The position numbers were made by a program, and so were the translations under genes. Shown in pieces: positions 18,415-28,684 of a stretch of DNA of 64,000 nt; position 1 is the stretch's first letter, and every line of letters starts with the position of its first letter. Below the pieces are notes generated by a model. The model searched no databases and was not told the DNA's origin. It saw only the letters and a program-made list of their open reading frames with translations. This DNA comes from Lysobacter sp. (GTDB lineage Bacteria > Pseudomonadota > Gammaproteobacteria > Xanthomonadales > Xanthomonadaceae), in NCBI GenBank assembly GCA_019634715.1, contig JAHCAU010000004.1:62001-126000 (forward strand), given 5' to 3'.

Positions 18415-18851
18415 CCGTCGATCACGCGACACCGCCGCTCGATGCCGGCGACCGCGCGCGCTGCGCCGTCGTCTCGCGGCGCATGGATGCGATGCAGGCG
18501 CCCGGCCTGCTCGCCCTGGCATGCACGACCGTGATGCTGCTCGGCATGGCGGCCGATGCCTGGCGCGATGAAGCCCTGATGCTGGCGATCGCCACGGTGC
18601 TGCTGGGCCTGGTCGAACGCTACTTCGCGCTGCGCCTGCGCTTGGATGCCGGCCTGTTCGCGGATCTCGCCAGCGGCCGCCTCGCCGATCTCGCTGCGCT
18701 GGACGCGGGTCTCGCCGCGATCGGCGTGCGCGGCAAGCCGGCACGCACGCTCGACGACCGCATCGCCGGATGTCGAAGGCTGTGGCGCCGGCACCTCGCG
18801 GTCGTGGTCGTCCAGGCCGCGATGACCCTGCTCGCGGTGGTATCGTCCTGA
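18411..18851 (+). CDS. hypothetical small membrane protein in the lipid operon
   Basis: A 146-residue protein with two hydrophobic segments near the middle (LLALACTTVMLLGMAADAW and ALMLAIATVLLGLVERYFAL) and one at the C-terminus (HLAVVVVQAAMTLLAVVSS). Charged helical stretches lie between them. It starts in a 4-bp ATGA overlap with the PAP2-phosphatase gene. No family is recognised. Its position suggests a small accessory subunit of the lipid enzymes. It has no counterpart in the E. coli ynbABCD set as I remember it. Confidence 0.75.
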   Translation: MTVDHATPPLDAGDRARCAVVSRRMDAMQAPGLLALACTTVMLLGMAADAWRDEALMLAIATVLLGLVERYFALRLRLDAGLFADLASGRLADLAALDAGLAAIGVRGKPARTLDDRIAGCRRLWRRHLAVVVVQAAMTLLAVVSS

Positions 18852-18888
18852 CCGGCGCATACCGCCGGCCACACCCATCCTCGCCTCG

Positions 18889-19554
18889 ATGCTCGAACGC
18901 CTGATCGCCCGGATCATCATCGGCTTCATCCGCCTGCTCACCGGCGCCCAGGCCTACTGGCGCGGCTGCACGCCGAATGCGGCGCAGCGCATCTATTTCG
19001 CCAACCACGCCAGCCATGGCGACTTCGTGCTGCTGTGGGCCTCGCTGCCGCCGTGGCTGCGCCGGCGCACGCGGCCGGTGGCCGGCGCCGACTACTGGAA
19101 CAAGGGCGCGCTGCGCCGCTTCGTCGGCGGCAAGGTGTTCCGCGCGGTGCTGATCGACCGCGAGCGTCGCGAAGGCACGCCCGACCCGGTGCGGCAGATG
19201 GTCGATGCGCTGGCCGGCGGCGATTCGCTGATCCTCTTCCCGGAAGGCACGCGCAACACCACCGACGCGCTGCTGCTGCCGTTCAAGAGCGGCCTGTTCC
19301 ACCTCGCCACGCAATACCCGCGCGCCGAGCTGGTGCCGGTGTGGATGAACAACCTCGGCCGGGTGATGCCCAAGGGCGAACTCATCCCGGTGCCGCTGCT
19401 GTGCACCGTCACCTTCGGTCCACCGCTGGCGCGGATCGACGGCGAGGACAAGGCCGCCTTCCTCGCCCGCGCACGCGAGGCGATGCTCGCGCTGCGCCCG
19501 CGCGAGAACGAGGACGACACGCCCAGCGACGCGACCCCGTTCGATCCCCTCTGA
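18889..19554 (+). CDS. PlsC-like 1-acyl-glycerol-3-phosphate acyltransferase
   Basis: A 221-residue membrane-associated acyltransferase. Motif I NHASHGD (His40 to Asp45, the HX4D catalytic pair) and motif III FPEGTRN (about 117-123) are present, together with a short N-terminal amphipathic helix. It would add an acyl chain to a lyso-phospholipid or related alcohol. It is distinct from the PlsB at 33694. It starts 37 bp after the small membrane protein, within the same operon, and is followed 32 bp later by the CDP-DAG synthase gene, so the operon supplies both acylation and CDP-activation. Confidence 0.87.
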   Translation: MLERLIARIIIGFIRLLTGAQAYWRGCTPNAAQRIYFANHASHGDFVLLWASLPPWLRRRTRPVAGADYWNKGALRRFVGGKVFRAVLIDRERREGTPDPVRQMVDALAGGDSLILFPEGTRNTTDALLLPFKSGLFHLATQYPRAELVPVWMNNLGRVMPKGELIPVPLLCTVTFGPPLARIDGEDKAAFLARAREAMLALRPRENEDDTPSDATPFDPL

Positions 19555-19586
19555 TGCTTCCCTGATCCATTCCCGACCGGACCGCC

Positions 19587-20537
19587 ATGCAGAACCCCTT
19601 CCCGACCCTGTACGCGCTGCCGATCTTCGCCGGTGCCGTCGTCGTGCTCACCGTCGCCTCCATCGTCGGCTGGGTGCTCAAGCTGCGGCTCGCGCCGGAC
19701 GGCCCGCATCCGACCATCGACAACCTCAACAGCCGCATCCGCGCCTGGTGGTGGATGGTCGGCGTGCTCGCCGCCGCGTTCTGGTTCGGCAAGGGCGGGG
19801 TGATCGTGCTGTTCGCGCTGCTGTCGTTCTTCGCGCTGCGCGAGTACATCACCCTGTGCTACACGCGGCGCGGCGACCACCTGGTGCTGATGCTCGCCTT
19901 CTTCATCGCCCTGCCGGTGCAGTACGCGCTGGTGTGGATCGACTGGTACGGCCTCTACTCGATTTTCATCCCGGTCTACGCCTTCCTGCTGCTGCCGATC
20001 TTCGCCGCGCTGTCGGCCGACACCACGCGCTTCCTCGAACGCGCGTCGAAGGTGCAGTGGGGCCTGATGATCTGCGTGTTCTGCCTCTCGCACGTACCGG
20101 CCTTGATGTCGCTCAACATCCCGGGCTACGAGAACCGCAACCTGCTGCTGATCGCCTTCCTGGTGATCGTGGTCCAGGGCAGCGACGTGCTGCAGTACGT
20201 CTGGGGCAAGCTGCTCGGCAGGCACAAGGTCGCGCCCGCGCTGTCGCCGTCGAAGACCTGGGAAGGCCTGGTCGGCGGCGTCGCCAGCGCCACGGCCCTC
20301 GGCGCCGCGCTGCACGGCCTCACCCCGTTCACCCCCGTCGAAGCCGCGCTGGTCGCCCTGGTCATCTGCCTGATGGGCTTCTTCGGCGGACTGGTGATGT
20401 CCGCGATCAAGCGCGACCGGGGCGTGAAGGACTGGGGCCACATGATCGAAGGGCACGGCGGCATCCTCGACCGCCTCGACTCCGTCGTCTTCGCCGCACC
20501 GATCTTCTTTCATATCGTTCGGTACGGGTGGGTGTGA
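19587..20537 (+). CDS. ynbB: CDP-diacylglycerol synthase paralogue (YnbB-like)
   Basis: A 316-residue polytopic enzyme that makes CDP-diacylglycerol from phosphatidate and CTP. The CdsA signature is clear near the C-terminus: SAIKRDRGVKDWG followed by EGHGGILDRLDS, preceded by SPSKTWEGLVGG. About eight transmembrane segments. It is the last gene of the operon and would provide the CDP-lipid used by the YnbA-like transferase. Length is close to E. coli YnbB (about 298). Whether the housekeeping cdsA lies elsewhere cannot be seen here, but the context argues that this is a dedicated paralogue. Confidence 0.88.
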   Translation: MQNPFPTLYALPIFAGAVVVLTVASIVGWVLKLRLAPDGPHPTIDNLNSRIRAWWWMVGVLAAAFWFGKGGVIVLFALLSFFALREYITLCYTRRGDHLVLMLAFFIALPVQYALVWIDWYGLYSIFIPVYAFLLLPIFAALSADTTRFLERASKVQWGLMICVFCLSHVPALMSLNIPGYENRNLLLIAFLVIVVQGSDVLQYVWGKLLGRHKVAPALSPSKTWEGLVGGVASATALGAALHGLTPFTPVEAALVALVICLMGFFGGLVMSAIKRDRGVKDWGHMIEGHGGILDRLDSVVFAAPIFFHIVRYGWV

Positions 20538-20544
20538 TGCCGGC

Positions 20545-20615
20545 ATAGGGTGCGATTCATCTCACCGGCTTTTCGTACCGTCGCGACCAAAGCGGTGCGC
20601 CGAGGCACACCCTAT
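20545..20615. repeat. inverted repeat ATAGGGTG / CACCCTAT
   Basis: Arms ATAGGGTG (20545-20552) and CACCCTAT (20608-20615) bracket the spacer after the lipid operon. It resembles the GGGTGCGCC-type dispersed repeats of this group and may end transcription of the operon. Confidence 0.45.
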
Positions 20616-20660
20616 TGCAGCGATAGACTTCCACCTTCACGGAACGACGAGGGACCACCC

Positions 20661-21110
20661 ATGCAACGCAACACCAAGATCATCCTCGGCGTCATCATCG
20701 GCGTGTTCCTGCTGATCATGCTCGCGATCGGCGGCGTGGCCTGGTACGTGGCGCGGAACGCCGAGGGCTGGATGGAGCGCGGCGAGCAACTCAGGGCCGA
20801 AGGCCGCGACGCCGGCCAATCGCTGGACAGCGTCGGCTGCGTGGAGCGCGCCGTCGCCGACTACCGCAAGGACCGCGGCACCTTCAGCGCGCTCGGCCGC
20901 CGGTTCTGGCTCAACGGCTGTCTCGAAACCGCGGAGCGCAACAACGCCATCTGCCCGACGATCGAAGCCGAGGGTACGATCGGCCAGGTCCGCGAGATCA
21001 TGGGCGCGTCGTCCGCGTTCTGCGAGAAGCATGGCCTGCGCGCCGACCAGAACTGCCAGCAGCTGGCGGAGGAAGTCATCGATTTCTGTTTCAAGCCCGG
21101 TCAACGTTGA
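20661..21110 (+). CDS. hypothetical membrane-anchored protein
   Basis: A 149-residue protein with one N-terminal transmembrane helix (IILGVIIGVFLLIMLAIGGVAW) and a periplasmic domain with five cysteines (SVGCVE, LNGCLE, AICPT, SAFCEK, QNCQQ, with one more in DFCFK). The helical pattern suggests a small disulfide-stabilised domain. The start at 20661 is chosen for the GAGGGA ribosome site. mutM begins 7 bp after the stop, so the two may be co-transcribed. No family recognised. Confidence 0.7.
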   Translation: MQRNTKIILGVIIGVFLLIMLAIGGVAWYVARNAEGWMERGEQLRAEGRDAGQSLDSVGCVERAVADYRKDRGTFSALGRRFWLNGCLETAERNNAICPTIEAEGTIGQVREIMGASSAFCEKHGLRADQNCQQLAEEVIDFCFKPGQR

Positions 21111-21117
21111 GCGCCCC

Positions 21118-21945
21118 ATGCCCGAACTCCCCGAAGTCGAAACCACCCGCCGTGGCCTTGCGCCGCACCTGGAAGGCCGGCGCATCGCGTCGGTGACGCT
21201 GCGCCGTCCGGACCTGCGCTGGCCGATCCCGCGGGAGATTTCCGACCTGCTGCCGGCGAGCACCATCACGTCCGTGCGCCGTCGCGCGAAGTACCTGCTG
21301 ATGGATATGGAGATCGGCACGGCGATCTGGCACCTGGGCATGTCGGGCAGCATGCGCGTGCTGCCGGTCGACACGCCGGTGCGGGCGCACGACCACGTGG
21401 ACCTGGTCATCGAAGGCAAGGGCCGCGGCGGACAACGCGTACTGCGCTTCAACGATCCGCGCCGCTTCGGCTGCCTGCTGTGGCAGGCGCCGGGCGAGAC
21501 CCATGAACTGCTGCGCGAACTGGGGCCGGAACCGCTGTCCGACGACTTCGACGGTGATTACCTGTTCGAGCGCAGCCGGGGTCGCAACGTGGCGGTGAAG
21601 GCGTTCCTGATGGACCAGAAGATCGTGGTCGGCGTGGGCAACATCTACGTGGCCGAGGCCCTGTTCGCGGCCGGGGTGTCGCCGACGCGCGCGGCCGGCA
21701 AGGTGTCGCGCGAGCGCTACGCGGACATCGCGCGCGAGGTGCGGACGATCCTCGATTACGCGATCCGCCGGGGCGGCACGACGCTGCGCGATTTCATCAG
21801 CCCCGACGGCGCGCCCGGCTATTTCGAACAGGAACTGTCGGTCTACGGACGCGGCGGCGCACCCTGCCCTCGCTGCGGTCGGGCCCTGAAGCAGTCGATG
21901 CTGGCGCAGCGGGCCACGACCTGGTGCGGACACTGTCAAAAATAG
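21118..21945 (+). CDS. mutM: formamidopyrimidine-DNA glycosylase
   Basis: DNA repair glycosylase/AP-lyase removing 8-oxoguanine and formamidopyrimidines. The 275-residue protein begins MPELPEVETTRRGL, so the catalytic Pro2 and Glu3 are present after Met removal. It has DPRRFGCLL, the helix-two-turn-helix segment VGVGNIYVAEALF, and a C-terminal zinc finger CPRCGR...WCGHCQK. Length fits Fpg. The frame is open further upstream, but the Met at 21118 is the only one compatible with Pro2 catalysis. Confidence 0.97.
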   Translation: MPELPEVETTRRGLAPHLEGRRIASVTLRRPDLRWPIPREISDLLPASTITSVRRRAKYLLMDMEIGTAIWHLGMSGSMRVLPVDTPVRAHDHVDLVIEGKGRGGQRVLRFNDPRRFGCLLWQAPGETHELLRELGPEPLSDDFDGDYLFERSRGRNVAVKAFLMDQKIVVGVGNIYVAEALFAAGVSPTRAAGKVSRERYADIAREVRTILDYAIRRGGTTLRDFISPDGAPGYFEQELSVYGRGGAPCPRCGRALKQSMLAQRATTWCGHCQK

Positions 21946-22002
21946 TCATCGCGTCGCAGAAACAGTCGCTTGCGGCCGGTTCGGCGGCGCGGGCATTCGG
22001 GG

Positions 22003-22008
22003 TATAGT
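22003..22008 (+). promoter_or_regulatory. -10-like element before ECF sigma gene
   Basis: TATAGT, 31 bases before the ATG of the ECF-type sigma gene. A weak -35 (TTCGGC at 21980) lies 17 bp upstream. Confidence 0.4.
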
Positions 22009-22039
22009 CCGCCTTGATCCAGCCGATGCCGCCCCGTTG

Positions 22040-22627
22040 ATGAGCGATCACCCCGAACAAAGCGCCGAAATCACCCAGTGGCTCGATGCCGCCCGTGGCG
22101 GCGACCGCGGCGCCCTGGACCGCGTGCTGGGCACCCTCTACAACGAACTGCATTCCATGGCCCGGCGCCAGCTCGCCGGCCAGTACGGCCAGACGCTCGA
22201 CGCCACCGCGCTGGTGCACGAGGCCTACCTCAAGCTGATCGGCCGACGCGACGTGCAGTTCGACGATCGCGCGCACTTCTTCGCCTACGCCGCCTCGGCC
22301 ATGCGCAGCGTGGTGGTCGACTACGCCCGCCAGCGCCTCGCGCAGAAGCGCGGCGGCGACCTGCACCGCGTCACGGAGCTGCCGGACGATGTCGAGGGCG
22401 GCCTGCGCCTGGACGAGGACATGCTGGCCCTGGACACCGCGCTGACCAAGCTGGCCGGCGTCGACGTGAAGCTGGCCCAGGTGGTGGAACTGCGCTACTT
22501 CGCCGGGCTGTCCGAGCAGGAGATCGCCGAGCTGATGAAGCGTTCGGAACGCAGCATCCGCCGCGACTGGCAGAAGGCGCGCATGTTCCTGCTGGCCTCG
22601 CTGGGCGGCGAGGACGGCGAGCGCTGA
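22040..22627 (+). CDS. ECF-type RNA polymerase sigma factor (TIGR02999-like)
   Basis: A 195-residue sigma factor with region 2 (YNELHSMARRQLAGQYGQTLDATALVHEAYLKL and FFAYAASAMRSVVVDYAR) and region 4 (VVELRYFAGLSEQEIAELMKRSERSIRRDWQKAR). The TIGR02999/Sigma70_ECF subfamily is often linked to Ser/Thr kinase-TPR proteins, and such a gene follows 73 bp downstream. No classical anti-sigma factor is present. The ATG start at 22040 follows a TTG; the ATG is preferred. Target promoters are unknown. Confidence 0.88.
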   Translation: MSDHPEQSAEITQWLDAARGGDRGALDRVLGTLYNELHSMARRQLAGQYGQTLDATALVHEAYLKLIGRRDVQFDDRAHFFAYAASAMRSVVVDYARQRLAQKRGGDLHRVTELPDDVEGGLRLDEDMLALDTALTKLAGVDVKLAQVVELRYFAGLSEQEIAELMKRSERSIRRDWQKARMFLLASLGGEDGER

Positions 22628-22700
22628 CGTCCACGCGACACCTCGCGCGGCCCTGCGGCGCGTGCGAGGATGAGCCCACCCAGGCCCCGACGCCCCGCCG

Positions 22701-25520
<2,820 letters not shown>

Positions 25521-25533
25521 CGGGAGATCGTGA

Positions 25534-25983
25534 ATGAGCGTGCATGCCATGCGCGTCGCCGCGCTCGCGACGACGCTGGCGCTGGCCGCCTGCGCCAGCG
25601 CCCCTGCCCCCGGTCGCGCCGAACGCCCCGCGGGAGGCCGCATCGAAGGCGTGATCCAGCATCCGGCGCACGTCGTGCCGCCGATGCGCATCTGCGCGAT
25701 CGCAACCGATCCCCCGCACATGCCGCACTGCATCGATACCCGGGCCGGCGACGACACCTATCGCATCGACGGACTGCCGGCGGGCGATTACCAGGTGTTC
25801 GCGGAAGCCGCGAAGGGGCTGTACCGCTTCGGTGGCCACCTGCAGGCGGTGCAGTGCATCCGCGCGCCCTGTCCCGAGCAGCCGAAGACGATCGCGTTGA
25901 CCGCGGGCGCCCTGCTTGATGGGATCGACCTGACGTTCTTCGACGAAGCCCGCGCCGACCTTCCGGCGCTGCCGTCGGACTGA
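25534..25983 (+). CDS. hypothetical lipoprotein, carboxypeptidase-regulatory-like fold
   Basis: A 149-residue lipoprotein with lipobox LALAAC (signal peptidase II site at Cys20). The mature part contains repeated beta-rich stretches such as GRIEGVIQHPAHVVPPMRICAI and DDTYRIDGLPAGDYQVFAEA. The latter is the G-L-P-A-G-x-Y turn of carboxypeptidase-regulatory or CNA-B-like beta-sandwiches. It is 13 bp after the kinase gene and probably in its operon. Two cysteines (CIRAPC) could pair. Function unknown. Confidence 0.72.
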   Translation: MSVHAMRVAALATTLALAACASAPAPGRAERPAGGRIEGVIQHPAHVVPPMRICAIATDPPHMPHCIDTRAGDDTYRIDGLPAGDYQVFAEAAKGLYRFGGHLQAVQCIRAPCPEQPKTIALTAGALLDGIDLTFFDEARADLPALPSD

Positions 25984-25989
25984 CGCCGA

Positions 25990-26613
25990 TCAGTCCAGCG
26001 GCAAGGGCTGCTGCAGCGGCTCGATCCGGCCTTCGCCGCGCGACACCTTCTTGAACTCGGCGCGGCTGACCGACACGTAGCGCTCGTTGCCACCGATCTC
26101 GACCTGCGGGCCGTCCTGCACGGCATGGCCGTTCTCGTCGACGCGCACGGTCATCGTCGCCTTCTTGCCGGTGTGGCAGATGGTCTTGATCTCCTGCATG
26201 TCGTCGGCCCAGGCCAGCAGATACTGGCTGCCCTCGAACAGTTCGCCGCGGAAATCGGTGCGCAGGCCGTAGCACAGCACCGGGATGCGCAGCGCATCGA
26301 CCACCTCGCCGAGCTGCCACACCTGCGGCCGGGTGAGGAACTGCGCTTCGTCGACCAGCACGCAGTCGAGCTTGCCGTGCAGCGTGATGTCGGCCCGCAC
26401 CAGGGCCTCGAGGTCGGTGTCGCGCTCGAAGGCCGTGCCCTGCGCGCTCAGGCCGATGCGCGAGGCGACCATGCCGGAGCCGCCGCGGACATCCAGCTTC
26501 GGCGTGAGGATCAGCACGCGCATGCCGCGCTCGCGGTAGTTGTGCGCCGACTGCAGCAGCGTGGTGGTCTTCCCGGCGTTCATCGCCGAGTAGTAGAAGT
26601 ACAGTTTCGCCAT
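25990..26613 (-). CDS. tdk: thymidine kinase (type II, zinc-site residues replaced)
   Basis: Salvage enzyme phosphorylating thymidine. The 207-residue protein has P-loop SAMNAGKTT (about 9-17), VLVDEAQFL (85-93), and [24 protein letters not shown], as in E. coli TdK. The zinc ribbon that E. coli builds with cysteines and a histidine is altered: ICHTGKKAT has one of two Cys (146), and [11 protein letters not shown] has Ser183 where E. coli has Cys. The lasso may therefore be held without zinc. A TATACT -10 lies 6 bp before ATG, implying a leaderless mRNA. It converges with the kinase-operon lipoprotein with a 6-bp gap. Confidence 0.92.
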   Translation of the reverse strand: MAKLYFYYSAMNAGKTTTLLQSAHNYRERGMRVLILTPKLDVRGGSGMVASRIGLSAQGTAFERDTDLEALVRADITLHGKLDCVLVDEAQFLTRPQVWQLGEVVDALRIPVLCYGLRTDFRGELFEGSQYLLAWADDMQEIKTICHTGKKATMTVRVDENGHAVQDGPQVEIGGNERYVSVSRAEFKKVSRGEGRIEPLQQPLPLD

Positions 26614-26619
26614 CGCCGC

Positions 26620-26625
26620 AGTATA
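26620..26625 (-). promoter_or_regulatory. tdk -10 element, leaderless start
   Basis: TATACT on the minus strand, six bases before the tdk ATG, so the expected transcription start is at or within a base or two of the A of ATG. Confidence 0.55.
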
Positions 26626-26659
26626 GCGGCCGGGTCCCGGGCCGATCCGGAGGGCGGAC

Positions 26660-27433
26660 TCAGGGTCGCGTCGGTGGTTCGGGCTGCGGTTCGGCCGACA
26701 GCTCCGGCGGCAACTCGGGCACCGGCTCTGCTGCGGGCTTGCGCCGGCCCTTGCGCGTCGGCGCGTCGACCTCCTCGATCTCGCCGACGGTGACGGTGGC
26801 GTTCTTCGGCGGCACCCAGGGCGCGTCGACCTTCTGCCAGTAGTCCTCGAAATCGACCACGGCCAGGCGCTCGCGGCGCAGCAGGCTGGTCGCCTGGCCG
26901 AGCAGCCACTGGTATTTCTGGCGCTGCTTCGCTGCGGGGTCGCCGTAGTGCTCGTACAGCGCGGGTCCGCGTTCGACGGCGGCGGCCCGTTCGGCCTCGT
27001 CGAGCTGGCGCCACATGCGCTCGCGCACGGCGAGGAATTCGGTATAGCCGCGCTCGGCGGCGAGGTCGGCCCACAGGTAGGCCTGGACGCGATCCTTCTC
27101 GACGCCGACGCCGTGCCAGTACAGCAGGCTCAGGCGGTGCTGCGAGTACTTGTCGGCATAGCTGGCGGCGACGCGGAAATCGTCGGCGGCATTGGGCCAG
27201 CGGCGCTCGGCGGCGGCGACATGGCCGTAGAGCCGGTAGCGGTAGTTGAGGACATTGGCGCTGCCGGGAAACAGGTCGTCGAAGCGCTTGCGGGTGTCGG
27301 CGTCGACATCGGACGACACCGCCGCTTCGGCAGGGTCGATCTTCACCCGGGGCTTGATCGCCGCGGCGTCGGCCGCGAACAGTGCGAGGCCCGCGCCCAG
27401 CGCCAGCGACAGGATCTCGGTCTTCACGGGCAT
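26660..27433 (-). CDS. secreted Sel1/TPR-type protein, copy A
   Basis: A 257-residue exported protein (signal peptide [20 protein letters not shown], cleavage near AAA-IKP). The central region has Sel1-like repeats: [67 protein letters not shown] contains the A..LA.LY..G.GV..D...A..W..LAA.RG pattern. The C-terminus is proline-rich ([19 protein letters not shown]). It is paralogous to the gene at 27722. Such proteins mediate protein-protein contacts; the partner is unknown. Confidence 0.8.
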   Translation of the reverse strand: MPVKTEILSLALGAGLALFAADAAAIKPRVKIDPAEAAVSSDVDADTRKRFDDLFPGSANVLNYRYRLYGHVAAAERRWPNAADDFRVAASYADKYSQHRLSLLYWHGVGVEKDRVQAYLWADLAAERGYTEFLAVRERMWRQLDEAERAAAVERGPALYEHYGDPAAKQRQKYQWLLGQATSLLRRERLAVVDFEDYWQKVDAPWVPPKNATVTVGEIEEVDAPTRKGRRKPAAEPVPELPPELSAEPQPEPPTRP

Positions 27434-27618
27434 GCCCCCACGGCTGGCCTCTCATGCATGCCCTGCGCCGATGGCTCGGGCGTCGCTCTGGCGTCGATCA
27501 GGTACGTGCTGGCCCGGCGGGGCCTGCGCGCGGTCCGCGCATCCGTGCCGGGCCAGTATTCCATCGCAGGCCGGCGCCCAACAAGCGCCGGAAGGCCATC
27601 GGACAGGGGGGAAGGGAC

Positions 27619-27665
27619 GGTACCGCCGCGTCCGGTTCGAGGTCATCCCGGGACGCGGCGGTACC
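27619..27665. promoter_or_regulatory. 15-bp perfect inverted repeat in the Sel1 gene spacer
   Basis: Arms GGTACCGCCGCGTCC (27619-27633) and GGACGCGGCGGTACC (27651-27665) with a 17-base loop lie in the 288-bp gap between the two Sel1 genes. No T-run, so a terminator role is uncertain; it could be a transcript-end stem, a regulatory hairpin or part of a mobile repeat. Nothing else recognised in the gap. Confidence 0.6.
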
Positions 27666-27721
27666 TTCACCACACCATCCATTCCTGTCGCGGGAAGGCG
27701 GATGAAGCGGACACGCGCCGG

Positions 27722-28561
27722 TCAGGGCGTGGCGGGCACCGGGACAGGCGGCTTCGGCGGCTCGGGGACGTCCGGGGCTGTCGCACCGGTGTCCGGCGCG
27801 GTCTCGGGGATGCGCGAGTTCGGCTTGCCCTGGGCCTTGCCCGGGATCTGCTCGAGTTCGCCGACGGTGACGCGCACACCGTTGGGGTTGCGCCAGAGGC
27901 GGTCCTGCCAGGCCCAGTATTTCTTCGCGTCCCAGTAGCGCTCGTCGTAGAACTTCGAGCCTTGGATCATCTGCGAACCCGAGGGTCCGGGAATCTCGAT
28001 CTGTACCCCACGATTGATGCCGAGGCGGCTGCCGGTCATCTCGCGCTTGCCGATGCGCAGCTGGTGCTCGTAGCGCGGCTTGGCGGCGGCGTCGCCGAAC
28101 TTCGCGTAGATCGCCTGGCCTTCCTGCACGGCGCGGTCGCGCTCGCCGGCGGACAGGTCCTTCCAGTAGCGTTCGCGCAGGGCGACGAAGCCGACGTAGT
28201 TGCGCTCGGCGGCGAGGTCCATCCAGGCGTAGGCGAGCGCCGGGTCGCGGGCCACGCCCTCGCCGTTCCAGTACATCTCCGCGACCATGCCCTGCGAGGG
28301 CTTGTCGGCGAAGAAGCTGGCGCGGCGGAAGAAGCGCATGGCGTCGTCGTAGCGCTTCTCGTTGTAGGCCTTCAGGCCCAGCAGGCGGTACTTCATGTCC
28401 TGGTGGTGGTCGAGGAAACCGGCGGTGATCAGCATCGGATCCTGGGTCGGGTCCGGCGGCACCACGTTCTGTGCGGGGAAGGCCGGTGCGGCGAAGGCCG
28501 CGAGCAGGGGAAGCGTCAGCAGGGCGGCACGGAAGCGCGGTGGGATGTGCATGGCGTCCAT
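27722..28561 (-). CDS. secreted Sel1/TPR-type protein, copy B
   Basis: A 279-residue exported protein with signal peptide (start could be Met4 at 28552; neither has a convincing ribosome site), cleavage near FPA-QNV. Sel1-like repeats: LLGLKAYNEKRYDDAMRFFRRASFFADKPSQGMVAEMYWNGEGVARDPALAYAWMDLAAERNY. A Pro-rich C-terminal tail (PEPPKPPVPVPATP) mirrors copy A. The two probably arose by duplication. They share helical repeats and a tail that could bind a partner. It is divergent from rep; the 123-bp spacer holds a palindrome at 28643-28658. Confidence 0.8.
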   Translation of the reverse strand: MDAMHIPPRFRAALLTLPLLAAFAAPAFPAQNVVPPDPTQDPMLITAGFLDHHQDMKYRLLGLKAYNEKRYDDAMRFFRRASFFADKPSQGMVAEMYWNGEGVARDPALAYAWMDLAAERNYVGFVALRERYWKDLSAGERDRAVQEGQAIYAKFGDAAAKPRYEHQLRIGKREMTGSRLGINRGVQIEIPGPSGSQMIQGSKFYDERYWDAKKYWAWQDRLWRNPNGVRVTVGELEQIPGKAQGKPNSRIPETAPDTGATAPDVPEPPKPPVPVPATP

Positions 28562-28642
28562 CGGGAAAATGTGGGGTGTCGCAACGACTGGATGCGTACG
28601 GTAGCCGATCGGTCGCAGCCGAACGGGTAAACTGACGGCCTA

Positions 28643-28658
28643 CATGACTTCAGTCATG
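28643..28658. promoter_or_regulatory. palindrome upstream of rep
   Basis: CATGACT-TC-AGTCATG: a perfect 7-bp inverted repeat with a 2-base spacer, 27 bp before the rep ATG. Possible operator for either divergent gene. Confidence 0.4.
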
Positions 28659-28684
28659 CCCACGGTTCATCACACGGTTTGTCC

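Noticed and set aside
17118-18851. An alternative 577-codon frame over the PAP2-phosphatase gene
   Set aside because: Only its last part (18411-18851) is coding; the rest is out of frame with the PAP2-phosphatase domains.
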